Shown: one piece after another, positions 1 through 8,294 of the stretch
How positions within the stretch are numbered: position 1 is the first letter of the stretch
Layout of the letters: each line of letters opens with the position of its first letter
Source: Anaerolineae bacterium
Lineage (GTDB): Bacteria; Chloroflexota; Anaerolineae; Anaerolineales; UBA11579
Reading direction: 5' to 3'
Assembly (NCBI GenBank): GCA_004297445.1
Contig: SCUK01000084.1
Coordinates: 1-59,107, forward strand
Length of the DNA: 59,107 nucleotides
Position numbers and translations under genes: made by a program
The notes under the pieces: model-generated
The model's database searches: none
The model's input: the letters and a program-made list of their open reading frames with translations, nothing else
Told to the model about the DNA's origin: nothing

Positions 1-100
1 TCAGAAACTGCGCTCTGGTCGCTGTTAGGACTGGCAGAGTAGTATCCGTGGGCCGAGTATCCGCCCAGCTTGCGCCCCTCGAACAGCTCGAGATTGCGGA
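1..100. repeat. Terminal direct repeat, left copy
   Basis: These 100 bases are repeated exactly at the right end of the window (59008-59107). The portal reading frame continues in frame across the join, so the repeat marks closure of a circular map. It may be an assembly overlap or part of a physical terminal redundancy; the sequence alone cannot separate these. Confidence 0.97.
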
Positions 101-218
101 TCCATCGCTCACGCCGGCCCGCCTGATCGCGCTTGTATCCGTCGATCAGTGTACTGACGGCGGCCGCCTGGTCGTCTCCGGTCAGTTCAAACCATGGCGT
201 ATCGAGATTGTTCGGCAT
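1..218 (-). CDS. Portal protein, N-terminal part (continues at the right end)
   Basis: This encodes the first 72 or so residues of the portal protein, starting at an ATG at 218-216 that overlaps the TGA of the GroES-like gene (TGATG). Joined to the right-end piece through the 100-base overlap, it gives one uninterrupted 653-residue frame; 76 residues precede the TTG at 58997 that would otherwise look like a start. The start is hydrophilic (MPNNLDTPWFELTGDD), followed by an Arg-rich helix and a Gly/Tyr-rich loop, typical of the poorly conserved front of podovirus portals. The portal forms the dodecameric ring at the packaging vertex through which terminase drives DNA. Confidence 0.9.
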   Translation of the reverse strand, partial: MPNNLDTPWFELTGDDQAAAVSTLIDGYKRDQAGRRERWIRNLELFEGRKLGGYSAHGYYSASPNSDQSAVS

Positions 219-631
219 CACTCTACCTTGGCGTCGTCGGAAACAACGCAGATGATCTCGCTCTCGCGAACGATTCGAAACTGCCCGCGCTCGCCGCCAT
301 ATGCAGCGTACACGGAGTCCTTGTTGTGTCGCGGGACGCTAAGGTCCAGCGAGTAATCCTGCCCAGCCTTCGCATCCACGAGCACACGATCGTTGGCTCG
401 CGTCTCGTTGGCGATGAACGCAGGCGTCTCCTCGGTGTAGTTCTGCAGCGTGCACGCCTGCAGTGACACGGTTACGCGCCTACTCCGGTAGTGCCCAGGG
501 CCGCTAGCAATGACGCGGCCAACCCGCACGCCGCGCCAGTTCGCCGGCTTGTTCTCGGGAACGTGAAGTCCTCCGGCCATCTTCGGCAGCGGCTCGAGCA
601 CGATGACTACGTTGTCTGCGTAGGCTCTCAT
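218..631 (-). CDS. GroES-like co-chaperonin
   Basis: A 137-residue protein with the GroES (Cpn10) signature: an N-terminal strand with VVIVLEP, then PKMAGGLHVPE in the place of the mobile loop and AGGI motif, RVGRVIASGPG, a DRVLVDAKAG strand and a terminal RESEIICVV strand. Cpn10 proteins are about 97 residues, so this one carries an insertion of roughly 30 residues in the middle (around 48-75) and near the C-terminus. By analogy with T4 gp31 it could replace host GroES on GroEL for folding of the capsid protein (inference). It is coupled to both neighbours: its ATG overlaps the upstream TGA (ATGA), and its own TGA overlaps the portal ATG. This placement directly upstream of portal supports a role in virion assembly. 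Confidence 0.85.
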   Translation of the reverse strand: MRAYADNVVIVLEPLPKMAGGLHVPENKPANWRGVRVGRVIASGPGHYRSRRVTVSLQACTLQNYTEETPAFIANETRANDRVLVDAKAGQDYSLDLSVPRHNKDSVYAAYGGERGQFRIVRESEIICVVSDDAKVE

Positions 632-933
632 CGCCGCGCCTTCTTGACTCGCGAGAAGAACGGCCCCGAATACACGAACCAGTCGGAGATGTGATCCGGC
701 TTCTCGTGCGGCCCCAGGCCGATGCGCGCGTTGCCGTCCGCGGTCAGGATGATCTCACGCACGATCCCGCTCGCATCGAGTGAACTCAGGTGCTCGCCGA
801 CCATGAGACTGGACGATCCGTGCGGGAATGCTCCGTGCCCTGCCAACAGCTGCAGGCCGACGATCTGAATTCCTTCGGGTCGTGCGTTGTTTTCTGGTAC
901 CGGTGCCGGCTTTCGGTCTTGTTCGTTTGCCAT
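628..933 (-). CDS. Hypothetical protein upstream of the co-chaperonin
   Basis: A 101-residue protein not recognised as any family. The first 20 residues are polar and Pro/Asn-rich. The middle (IQIVGLQLLAGHGAFPHG) is hydrophobic with glycines. The C-terminus is basic (SRVKKARR). It overlaps the GroES-like start by ATGA and follows the oxidoreductase gene by six bases, so it is part of the same late transcript. Its position between the sugar island and the morphogenesis genes does not reveal a role. Confidence 0.75.
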   Translation of the reverse strand: MANEQDRKPAPVPENNARPEGIQIVGLQLLAGHGAFPHGSSSLMVGEHLSSLDASGIVREIILTADGNARIGLGPHEKPDHISDWFVYSGPFFSRVKKARR

Positions 934-939
934 GGTTCC

Positions 940-1722
940 TCAGTCTGGATCGGTTAGGAGCACGCGATACACCGCGCGCGTGAAGTCGTAGGACATGCGG
1001 CGGTCTTCTTTGCCACTGACGAAGACGTCGAGCATGTTGCGGATGGGGGAAGGGTCGGAGGGTGCGGTGCCGTCAAATTCGCGCCGCTCGGCGTTGAAGT
1101 AACGCACATTCGCTCGCCGCATTGTCACACCACGACGGATGCGCACTGAGCATCGTCGCTCCTGGTTGTCTGCCATGGGCCAGGTCAGAGCGAATCGCCA
1201 GTCGTTGGGGCTGTAGTCGCATGTCCACGAGCCCTCGTTGACTTGATTGAAGTACATTGCGAGCGCGATGCCGTGAGGCGCCCAGTCTGCCAGGTCGCCG
1301 GTTGGGCCACCGTACTCAACGGTCGTATCGCGCGGCCCTTCCCAACCGTACCTCTCTGGAGGGATCGCCGAGTGGAACAGGTCCGTGTGCGCTACTGCCA
1401 GTCGCTTGCCGAGCGTTTGCGAAGCAGAAAGCAGCATTGCGCATCCGGGCCATCCGTCGGCTAGCGGCTTCTCACACAGCACATGCATTCCGCGCCGCAT
1501 TGCCTCCATCGCGATCGCCACGTGCGTCTCGATCGGCGTCGCAATCACCACCCCGTCGATCCCTGGCGCGAAAAACTCCTCTGGTTTAGTCGTACCCGTC
1601 ACCCAGTCCGGCAGATCAGTACGCGGCGTACGCGACAGCACGCGCGTGAAGTAGCGCCCGCCGTTGCGCTCCTGGAGATAGCGCGAGCCGTGACGGCCGG
1701 GACCGATGAGGCCGAGTTTCAC
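940..1722 (-). CDS. Gfo/Idh/MocA-type sugar oxidoreductase
   Basis: A predicted NAD(P)-dependent dehydrogenase or reductase acting on a nucleotide sugar or sugar intermediate. The Rossmann dinucleotide motif is GLIGPGRHG (residues 4-12), and the family signature EKPLA follows a GVVIATPIETHV strand (EKPL at 84-87). At 260 residues it is shorter than the usual 330-370, so the C-terminal substrate domain is reduced. The start chosen is the GTG at 1722, which overlaps the TGA of the RmlB-like gene (GTGA) and puts the dinucleotide motif right at the N-terminus; a longer in-frame extension to 1791 overlaps that gene and has no family character. It is the last enzyme gene of the glycan island. Its likely substrate is the 4-keto sugar made by the upstream dehydratase (inference). 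Confidence 0.85.
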   Translation of the reverse strand: MKLGLIGPGRHGSRYLQERNGGRYFTRVLSRTPRTDLPDWVTGTTKPEEFFAPGIDGVVIATPIETHVAIAMEAMRRGMHVLCEKPLADGWPGCAMLLSASQTLGKRLAVAHTDLFHSAIPPERYGWEGPRDTTVEYGGPTGDLADWAPHGIALAMYFNQVNEGSWTCDYSPNDWRFALTWPMADNQERRCSVRIRRGVTMRRANVRYFNAERREFDGTAPSDPSPIRNMLDVFVSGKEDRRMSYDFTRAVYRVLLTDPD

Positions 1723-2699
1723 GCTGCCGCTCCCAGTGCCGCATGGCACAGCTGGGCCAGCCCGTTCTCGAGACCGATCCGCGGCTCCCACCCTAGATCG
1801 CGTAGGCGGTCCCAGGAGATGGCGTATCGCTGGTCATGTCGCGGCCGGTTCGGGACATCCTCAACGAGCTCATAGTGGAGCGGCCGCTCCAGGAATCGCG
1901 CAAGCGTAAGTGCTACCTCGACGTTTGACACCTCAGCCTTGCCGGAGATGTTGTAGCGTCCCGAGCGCGTCCCTGTGACGATCGTGTCTCCGTGCTCCAG
2001 AATGGTCTGGATCGCGCGGCACACGTCAGTCACGTGGATGTAGATGCGGCTCGATGGGACGCCGTCTCGCGCGTGGATCAGGAGCTTCTCGCCGGATAGG
2101 ATCTTCTGGATGGCTAGCGGCACGAACTTCTCAGCATGCTGACGCGGTCCGAATACGTTAGAGCAGTGCGAGATCGCGATCTGCAGGCCGTATGTGTTCG
2201 CGTACGCCGGACACGCCATCTCGCCGCCGCTCTTGCTCGCTGCATACGGGTTGTTCGGCTCGTGCCGATCGAACTCGCCGAATACCTGGTCGTTTGCGGC
2301 CGGTCCGAATACCTCGTCCGTTGAGAAGTACAGCACCTTTGCCTGTGGCGCGTTGGCCCGGACCCACTCGAGCAGATGCACAGTACCGAGCACGTTGTCC
2401 GCGGTGAACGATGCCGGATCTGCGATGCTGCGGTCCACGTGCGATCCGGCTGCCATGTGGACGATGTACTTGAGGTGCGGCGCAAGCTCGGCCATGGCCG
2501 GCGAGTACTTGATCGGATAGGTCAGGTCGTGGCGGATTACCTCCACGCCCATGGCGGCGAAGCACTTACGCGGGACGACCGAGAAGTCGTCGAAGCGGTC
2601 GAGGACGACCGGGACGAAGCTGGTGCGCTCGCGCAGATAGTCGATGTAGTTCGACCCGATGAACCCTGCCGCTCCGGTGACTAGGATTGCGTCGGTCAC
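1719..2699 (-). CDS. RmlB-like NDP-sugar 4,6-dehydratase (SDR family)
   Basis: A 326-residue extended short-chain dehydrogenase. It shows the NAD motif GAAGFIG (9-15), the HVDRSI segment (87-92) and STDEVFG (126-132) typical of dTDP-glucose 4,6-dehydratases, and the catalytic YAASK (152-156). In that family the Asp-Glu pair after the Thr drives water elimination, giving an NDP-4-keto-6-deoxyhexose. The GTG start at 2699 overlaps the methyltransferase stop (GTGA). No nucleotidylyltransferase (RmlA) is present nearby, so the NDP-glucose substrate must come from the host. This enzyme probably makes the common intermediate used by the methyltransferase, cupin, oxidoreductase and TPP enzyme of the island. 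Confidence 0.88.
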   Translation of the reverse strand: MTDAILVTGAAGFIGSNYIDYLRERTSFVPVVLDRFDDFSVVPRKCFAAMGVEVIRHDLTYPIKYSPAMAELAPHLKYIVHMAAGSHVDRSIADPASFTADNVLGTVHLLEWVRANAPQAKVLYFSTDEVFGPAANDQVFGEFDRHEPNNPYAASKSGGEMACPAYANTYGLQIAISHCSNVFGPRQHAEKFVPLAIQKILSGEKLLIHARDGVPSSRIYIHVTDVCRAIQTILEHGDTIVTGTRSGRYNISGKAEVSNVEVALTLARFLERPLHYELVEDVPNRPRHDQRYAISWDRLRDLGWEPRIGLENGLAQLCHAALGAAA

Positions 2700-3916
2700 G
2701 CTGCTGCCTCCCACCGATCCACATAAAAGCTCGGCAACGCCCGCACGATGTCTCCGCGGTACCCCCAAGCGCGCAGCCTGTCGCGGATCTCTTCGTAGAA
2801 GTTCCACGCCGTCACGAGCACGGCCGGCGGGTTGTCGGTCAGGATCTCGCGCGCCGCCACGATCGGAATGTGCGTACCAGGGGTGTGGAGGCCGACCTTA
2901 GCGGGGTTGTCGTCGTAGACTTTGGGCGGGCGCCAGCCCGTTGCAGCGCAGAATGTGGTGAGCTTGGCGCAGGCTCCGAAGGCCACCACGCCAGCGGAAC
3001 ACGGGCCTGACATTCCGGTTATGGTGACTGAGCGTCGAGCATTACGGACAGCTTCGTTGAACCAATGATCAACCGCACAAGCCCGTTCCTTTTTTAGACG
3101 GTTGTCGGGTCGGCAGCCATGAATCATCGGCACGCTGTAGGCTATTGCTCGGCATCGAATTGACCCGCCCTGTGCACTGTTCTCGTCAACGCCACATAGC
3201 CAAAGGCCGTGACGTTCAAGTAACGGCGCTAGGCACCGAGCCTGATGGTAGTCTAGGTGCTCGTGGTATACGAGATCGAAGCACTGTCCCGTCGATACAT
3301 TGAGCCCGTCGCCGACCTCAAAAATAAATCGTCCATTCTCGCGCAGCACTCCCCGAATCGCATCCGCCAGCTCCGGCAGGTCTGCCACGTGCGCGAACAC
3401 GTGATTTGCTACCACGACGTCCGCTAGGCCGCCCAGTGCTTCCTTCACGCGCGGGATGCTCGCTTCCGTGAAGAATTCGACGATCACATCGTCGCCGGTT
3501 CCAGCCGGATCCGCTCCAACAACCGTATGCCCGCGCGCCTGTAGCATCCGCAGGAACGTGCCGTCATTGCTGCCGACTTCGAGAATCTTGAGATCCTGTC
3601 CGCACAGCTCAGTGATCTCGTCCGCGTACTTCTCCAGGTGTGCGCGATAGACCGGACTCGTCCCGCTTTGATACTTGTATCCGCGCGCATAGAGACGCTC
3701 CGGATTCACAACGACCGGAAGCTGGACGTGGTGGCACGTCAGACACTCGACGATGTAGAGCGGGAATGTGTCCTGAGGCTCCGGGAATGTGTCCTGAGGC
3801 TCCGACGGATCGGAGACGTACTCATTCGCCAGGGCCGTTTCGCCGACGTCGAAGATCGGAGGCGACAGTGGACCACCACAGAGCCTGCAATCCGTGCGGA
3901 TCGTGTAGTCCTTCAT
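2696..3916 (-). CDS. Sugar C-methyltransferase-like SAM enzyme
   Basis: A 406-residue protein with the three-part plan of NDP-sugar C-methyltransferases (TylC3/NovU group). It has an N-terminal zinc site (C10-x2-C13 and C58-x2-C61), a SAM-binding core with ILEVGSNDGT (111-120) and the VANHVFAHV strand, and a C-terminal domain with DDNPAKVG and PGTHIPI. These enzymes methylate a carbon, usually C3, of a 4-keto deoxysugar. A 21-bp in-frame tandem duplication (3761-3803) repeats EPQDTFP between the zinc ligands. The ATG start lies four bases into the cupin gene stop. The product fits a branched deoxysugar made from the RmlB-like product (inference). Confidence 0.85.
   Translation of the reverse strand: MKDYTIRTDCRLCGGPLSPPIFDVGETALANEYVSDPSEPQDTFPEPQDTFPLYIVECLTCHHVQLPVVVNPERLYARGYKYQSGTSPVYRAHLEKYADEITELCGQDLKILEVGSNDGTFLRMLQARGHTVVGADPAGTGDDVIVEFFTEASIPRVKEALGGLADVVVANHVFAHVADLPELADAIRGVLRENGRFIFEVGDGLNVSTGQCFDLVYHEHLDYHQARCLAPLLERHGLWLCGVDENSAQGGSIRCRAIAYSVPMIHGCRPDNRLKKERACAVDHWFNEAVRNARRSVTITGMSGPCSAGVVAFGACAKLTTFCAATGWRPPKVYDDNPAKVGLHTPGTHIPIVAAREILTDNPPAVLVTAWNFYEEIRDRLRAWGYRGDIVRALPSFYVDRWEAAA
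3761..3803. repeat. 21-bp in-frame tandem duplication
   Basis: A 21-base unit occurs twice back to back (3762-3782 and 3783-3803) inside the C-methyltransferase gene. It adds seven residues (EPQDTFP) without breaking the frame. The two copies are identical, which points to a recent duplication or active slippage. Confidence 0.95.
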
Positions 3917-4311
3917 GGTTCTGTTACCAACGGCTGCTCAAGCCTAACGACGTCCTGCTCGTGGTCCTCGTGACGCCGCGAGAGCTTCGACACCGATACC
4001 ACGAGCGTGGCCACCGGGAAGTATGTGGCATGCTCGGTCATTGGCCCAGTGAATACCATCTCACCGGGCCCTACTTCCTGCCGACGTGGTGGCTCATCTG
4101 AACCGACCGGGCGCTCCCAATAGTACATCCGCCCGTCGAGCACGTAGAGGTAGTGCCAGTCGGTGCGGTGCCAGTGGTTGGAGCGCCATACTCCTGCTTT
4201 CGAGCGGATCACGGCGACTCCGCCGGCCTCGTGCTCGACGATGTTTTGGATGTAGCCCGCCTCGTTGATGAAGCATGGCGGGAGCTTGACGCGAGTTGAT
4301 TTAGGCAGCAT
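3913..4311 (-). CDS. Cupin-domain protein, probable sugar isomerase/epimerase or binding protein
   Basis: A 132-residue single-domain cupin. Metal-site candidates are H46, H48 and H53 (NHWHRTDWH, cupin motif 1) and H94 (MTEHATYF, motif 2, after VGPGEMVF). Small cupins in polysaccharide loci include sugar 3,4-ketoisomerases (FdtA/WxcM type) and 3,5-epimerases; which of these applies cannot be decided here. The gene overlaps the upstream glycosyltransferase end by 11 bases and its stop is coupled to the methyltransferase start. Context makes an action on the 4-keto-6-deoxy sugar likely. Confidence 0.78.
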   Translation of the reverse strand: MLPKSTRVKLPPCFINEAGYIQNIVEHEAGGVAVIRSKAGVWRSNHWHRTDWHYLYVLDGRMYYWERPVGSDEPPRRQEVGPGEMVFTGPMTEHATYFPVATLVVSVSKLSRRHEDHEQDVVRLEQPLVTEP

Positions 4312-5512
4312 CGGGCTCCTCCTTCGGCATCCTCTTGTCGATCTGTTCCATCAGTCGCATCGCGGTTATACGCCACGTGTGTGCATTGGCGAATTCGACA
4401 GCGCGTTGCTGATGCTGCTCACGTTCGGTCTTGCTCGTGAGCATGCGGATCACGTGGTCTCGCCACGCCTCGACGTCTCCGCGCGCCGCCACACAGATCG
4501 ACCCGCGATAGATGTCGCCCAGGGCGTCGCAATCCATGATGACCGGGCAGGCCCGAGCGGCGCAGCCCTCTAGCGTTGTACAGCTAAAGCCTTCTGACCA
4601 TGCCACCGTATCGCACGGATACGCGAGCACTTCCGCCTCGCACATCTCGCGCTCGATCTCGTCGCGGCTCACCGAGTCGCAAACGGTGATGCCCCACTTC
4701 GAATCGCTCATCCTGGCAAGCGCATCCTCGATGTAGTTTGCGCGCGCCCGGAGTCGTTCGATCGGTGGGAAATAGGGTACACTCTTGAACCCGTCGATCC
4801 ACGGCTGGAGACGGTAGAAAATCCTCAGGCTGGCATGCGGCGCGGCCCTCTTGATCGCTTGCCACTCCTGTAGCAGCCAGTGCAGCCCGCGGTCAGGGGA
4901 ACTGCAATAGACGACGCGGCCGGGGACCTTAGCGGTCGTTTGCGGGTAGTGCTCCGGATCGCACCCGAGCGGCACGACAGACCAGGTTGCCGGGTCCGGG
5001 TTGTACTGTGCTTTACCCTGGGGGAACGTCGGAGACACATCCACGTGGCGCCACCGCGGATTGTTCATCACCTGGTCTAGGTGCGGCTTCGACGGCGAGC
5101 ACCAGAGATCGACGTGATTCTCGAACCCGACTTTGCAGATCGAGAACTCGTTGATCCAATACAGGCAGACGCGGAGCCCGGTGCATCCGCGGAGCTCATC
5201 CGGCATGTTGACGGAGATAACGACGTCGCAATCTCTGACGCGGATCTCCTCTGGGACGAAGTGTTCCGGCTCTCCATCGGCGTGGACCCATATCCCGGGC
5301 CATTGGTGAGTTTGGATGCCGCGATACGTGCCCGATCCCTTGGTCAGCGTGTAGGCATGGACCTCGTGACCCAGATCGGCCAGCTCCTCGGAGAGGCGAA
5401 GGAAACCGTACTCCGATCCCGTCATGCCGCGCGCGTCCTGTCTGGCATTCGCGAAGTCGAACGAGCCGCGGAAGCCGAGCATCGATGGAGGGTAGAGGAG
5501 TGCTATTTTCAA
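4301..5512 (-). CDS. GT4-type glycosyltransferase
   Basis: A 403-residue GT-B fold transferase. The N-terminus MKIALLYPPS begins a Rossmann-like acceptor domain. The donor domain contains VVPLGCDPEHY, VYCSSPDRGLHWLL and the nucleotide-sugar signature EGFSCTTLEGCAA with the two spaced glutamates of GT4 enzymes. The start is a TTG at 5512 overlapping the upstream TGA (TTGA), preceded by a GGAGG ribosome site. It should act in the cytoplasm on an NDP-sugar donor. The SSPDRGL motif is shared with the C-terminal half of the next gene, so the two donor domains are related. Confidence 0.85.
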   Translation of the reverse strand: MKIALLYPPSMLGFRGSFDFANARQDARGMTGSEYGFLRLSEELADLGHEVHAYTLTKGSGTYRGIQTHQWPGIWVHADGEPEHFVPEEIRVRDCDVVISVNMPDELRGCTGLRVCLYWINEFSICKVGFENHVDLWCSPSKPHLDQVMNNPRWRHVDVSPTFPQGKAQYNPDPATWSVVPLGCDPEHYPQTTAKVPGRVVYCSSPDRGLHWLLQEWQAIKRAAPHASLRIFYRLQPWIDGFKSVPYFPPIERLRARANYIEDALARMSDSKWGITVCDSVSRDEIEREMCEAEVLAYPCDTVAWSEGFSCTTLEGCAARACPVIMDCDALGDIYRGSICVAARGDVEAWRDHVIRMLTSKTEREQHQQRAVEFANAHTWRITAMRLMEQIDKRMPKEEPDAA

Positions 5513-7971
5513 GCTGCCTCCGGCGCATCAACGAACTTCGGCACGATGCGCTCCGCCTTGTCAGCGATCAGATCGTCGAGGAACCAGTCCCATTCTCTCG
5601 CGCGCTCTTCGAAGCTTAGCGGACCGACTAGCGGACGTTCGCCTGACTCGCGCTGCATGCATTCGACAACCCGCGCCACGAAAGCGGCTCGGTACTCCGG
5701 CGTCGGCTCGTGCGAGTAGTCCTGATCGTCTCGGTCCCACTCGATCAGGTCACCATCCAGCCCGAGTCGCGATACGGTCTCGCCAAGGCCGGCCTTGTGC
5801 GTAGCCACAATCTCGCAACCGGCCGCCGTGGCCTCCATTGCGGTGATGCAGCTGGTTTCGTCGAACCAAGTCGGGTACGCCCAGACGCCGGAGCGCATGA
5901 ACTCACGCGCTAGCTCTCTCTGATTGACGCGATCGTGAAACACCACGCCGAGCCCGGCCATGTTGCTGGCAAGGTGCTCCAGGTGTGCAACGGTACGAAG
6001 CGACACCTCGTCACCCGCCATCTGCGCAAATGTCTTCCAGTTATGAAACCCGTAGTAAACGTGGAGCGTCGCGTCGGGGACCTGGGCGCGAATGTCGGGC
6101 CAGCAGTCCAGGAGCGCCTGCAGACCGCGGTCAGGGCTCGAACTGTAGATCGCGCGATGCGGGTCACGCTCTTCCGCACCGGCAAAACGCTCCAAATCGA
6201 TCGCGTTACGCATCACCACGATCTTGCTGGCGATCTCCGGGTATCGGTAGCAGCTGGCGAAGTACCGCTTGTGCCAGTCAGTGAGGCACAGGATCCGATC
6301 GAACCGCGAGTACCGAGAGAAGTCGAGCTGATCGCCGACGTGCACATCATGCACCCACAGCACCCGCGCCTTGGCCCGCACGTTGTACTGGGCATCGACG
6401 GCCATCGGCTTGCGGGACGCGATCATCACATCGCACTCGATGTCCTGGAATTTCGACGCATCGATGTACTCCACGCCGTCGAACGTGCCCTCCATTGTGG
6501 GCGTGCACTGCCCGTACAGCCGCACGGCGTGCCCCATGGCGGCCAGGCGCTTGGAGATGCCGATCGCCATCGTCTCGGACCCTCCGATGCCGTCACGCTC
6601 GGCCGTCTCAGGGTTCCAGGGCTCCATCTGGTGCCCGAGTAGAAAGACCAGGTCGAGCTTGCCCGGAGCGGCCTGGCGGCGCGCCTGCGGAGCGGAGGGG
6701 GACGCTGAGCGGTCACTCACTGAGCCGTCTTCGTGCACCTCGACCTGGAGATCGCCATCCAACGTGCGCTCTATGAGCAACCGCTGGGCATCGGATAGGG
6801 CGCACGCGCCGATTGCTGCCTTGGCTCGCTTGATCGCACGGCGCCCGGTATATATCCGGTGGTTCGTGAGTAGGTGCTGATTGTCGGGGAGGCCGGCTAG
6901 TCCGGCCTCGCAGCTCGCAATCGCACCGTCGAGGTCACCGAGCGCTGAAAGCACCACGTTCAGGAACTCGTGGATCCGATAGTCGTCAGTCGGGTCGACG
7001 AAAAGCACCGTATCGCGGTCCCCCATCTGCATTCCGAGCTGGATGAAGTGTGCGCACCGCTTGAAGTTGTATTCCCGCTCGATATTCTCGATTCCGAGCG
7101 AGTAAAAGCACCGCGCCAGGCGGAAATATGCGTCCGGCCAGGCCCTTACGATGCTCGCCTGCAGTGCCCAGTCCACCGCGCTCTTGTGGTCGCCAATGAA
7201 CGAATACAGGCGAGCTAGCTCGAGCACGGCGAGGCATTTCTCGTCATTCCACTGCGAAAGGTCGACATACCGGCGCAAATACCGGATCGCGCGGCCCAAA
7301 TCTCCAGCGTATCCGTACTCCAGGCCGATGTAGTAAAGCGCACGGACGTCAGACTCACCGGTTTTCGCCACATGCGCCTTTAGAATGCGCAGATTTCGGT
7401 TGTCGTCACCCAGTCCTGGCGTTTCCCGGCCCTTCCGGCGGTGAATTACGCGCACGAGGTCGCTGCGGAGCGTCTCGATGCTGCCTTGGATGGGCTCGAT
7501 CGGCAGCAGCACCTCGTGGATCGGGCTCTGCCACTGGAAACGATGTGCGGGCCGCACGATTCGCTCGCGCCAGTGGATGCAAGTGCACCGCCCGGTGGCG
7601 TCGTGCGCGTACTCGTACGGCAGCATCAGGATCACGTTGTCTTTCGTGGCCTGATCCATCAGGTGCCGAATGTGCTCGCCGCCAACGAGCTCGTCGTCCG
7701 AGTCGATCCACATGACCCAGTCGCCAGTGGCTAGGTCGAAGCTGCGATTGCGTGCAGATGAGAAGTCTGCGATGCGGTTGTCTGCGTCGTTGCATCCAAG
7801 GAACAACTCGACCTTGTCCGCGTACTTGCGCGCCAGGTCCATTGTGCCGTCGGTGCTGCCGGTATCGACGACCACGAGCTCGTCACAGTACGGGCGGGCG
7901 GACTTTAACGCGGCCTCGAGCGTGCCGACGCAATCGCGGACGATCATGCAGCAGGAGAGCTTGGCGGTCAT
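5509..7971 (-). CDS. GT2-TPR-GT4 fusion glycosyltransferase
   Basis: An 820-residue multidomain enzyme. Residues 1 to about 190 are a GT2 (GT-A) domain with DTGSTDGT (36-43) and the metal/nucleotide motif DSDDE (90-94). Residues of about 200-390 form TPR-like helical repeats (for example ALYYIGLEYGYAGDLGRAI). A GT4 domain begins near residue 430 (LDLVFLLGHQMEPW) and carries GIGGSETMAIGISKRLAAMG, YSSSPDRGLQALL and the ETSCITAMEATAAGC donor motif. Two different transferase folds on one chain suggest sequential addition of two sugars, or polymerisation of a repeat, with the TPR segment holding a protein or glycan acceptor (inference). Both ends are coupled to neighbours by four-base overlaps. 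Confidence 0.88.
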   Translation of the reverse strand: MTAKLSCCMIVRDCVGTLEAALKSARPYCDELVVVDTGSTDGTMDLARKYADKVELFLGCNDADNRIADFSSARNRSFDLATGDWVMWIDSDDELVGGEHIRHLMDQATKDNVILMLPYEYAHDATGRCTCIHWRERIVRPAHRFQWQSPIHEVLLPIEPIQGSIETLRSDLVRVIHRRKGRETPGLGDDNRNLRILKAHVAKTGESDVRALYYIGLEYGYAGDLGRAIRYLRRYVDLSQWNDEKCLAVLELARLYSFIGDHKSAVDWALQASIVRAWPDAYFRLARCFYSLGIENIEREYNFKRCAHFIQLGMQMGDRDTVLFVDPTDDYRIHEFLNVVLSALGDLDGAIASCEAGLAGLPDNQHLLTNHRIYTGRRAIKRAKAAIGACALSDAQRLLIERTLDGDLQVEVHEDGSVSDRSASPSAPQARRQAAPGKLDLVFLLGHQMEPWNPETAERDGIGGSETMAIGISKRLAAMGHAVRLYGQCTPTMEGTFDGVEYIDASKFQDIECDVMIASRKPMAVDAQYNVRAKARVLWVHDVHVGDQLDFSRYSRFDRILCLTDWHKRYFASCYRYPEIASKIVVMRNAIDLERFAGAEERDPHRAIYSSSPDRGLQALLDCWPDIRAQVPDATLHVYYGFHNWKTFAQMAGDEVSLRTVAHLEHLASNMAGLGVVFHDRVNQRELAREFMRSGVWAYPTWFDETSCITAMEATAAGCEIVATHKAGLGETVSRLGLDGDLIEWDRDDQDYSHEPTPEYRAAFVARVVECMQRESGERPLVGPLSFEERAREWDWFLDDLIADKAERIVPKFVDAPEAA

Positions 7972-8294
7972 TTCTCTAGGCCTCGCATTCGGCCCTGAAG
8001 CTCATCGTGCTCGCGCTTCAGTTTACAGTAGGCGTTTATTAGCGCCTGCCCAGGGATGACACGATCGACATCGAGTCCGAGCTCCTTCATCTGCCTCAAC
8101 TCGTGGTCGCTGACCCAACGGACAGCGTTCACCGGGATCACCATTCGCCGAAGTGGTTCTCCTACGCCCTCATCATGATTCCGGAAGTACCTGTTTATGG
8201 CCTCTGACCAGGCTTTCTCTGCCTCCTCATGGTCAGCACCACTCTTGAGACGATACGGTAGTCCGTGAACAACGACGTCCGCCGAGCGATCCAT
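7968..8294 (-). CDS. Hypothetical protein within the glycan island
   Basis: A 108-residue protein of unknown family, start ATG at 8294 in a TGATG junction with the upstream SDR gene. It is charged, with a Trp/Arg-rich centre and a predicted C-terminal coiled coil (KLKREHDELQGRMRG). It has no catalytic motif I recognise. Its tight coupling between an SDR and the large fusion transferase suggests a helper or adaptor for the glycan pathway. Confidence 0.7.
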   Translation of the reverse strand: MDRSADVVVHGLPYRLKSGADHEEAEKAWSEAINRYFRNHDEGVGEPLRRMVIPVNAVRWVSDHELRQMKELGLDVDRVIPGQALINAYCKLKREHDELQGRMRGLEK

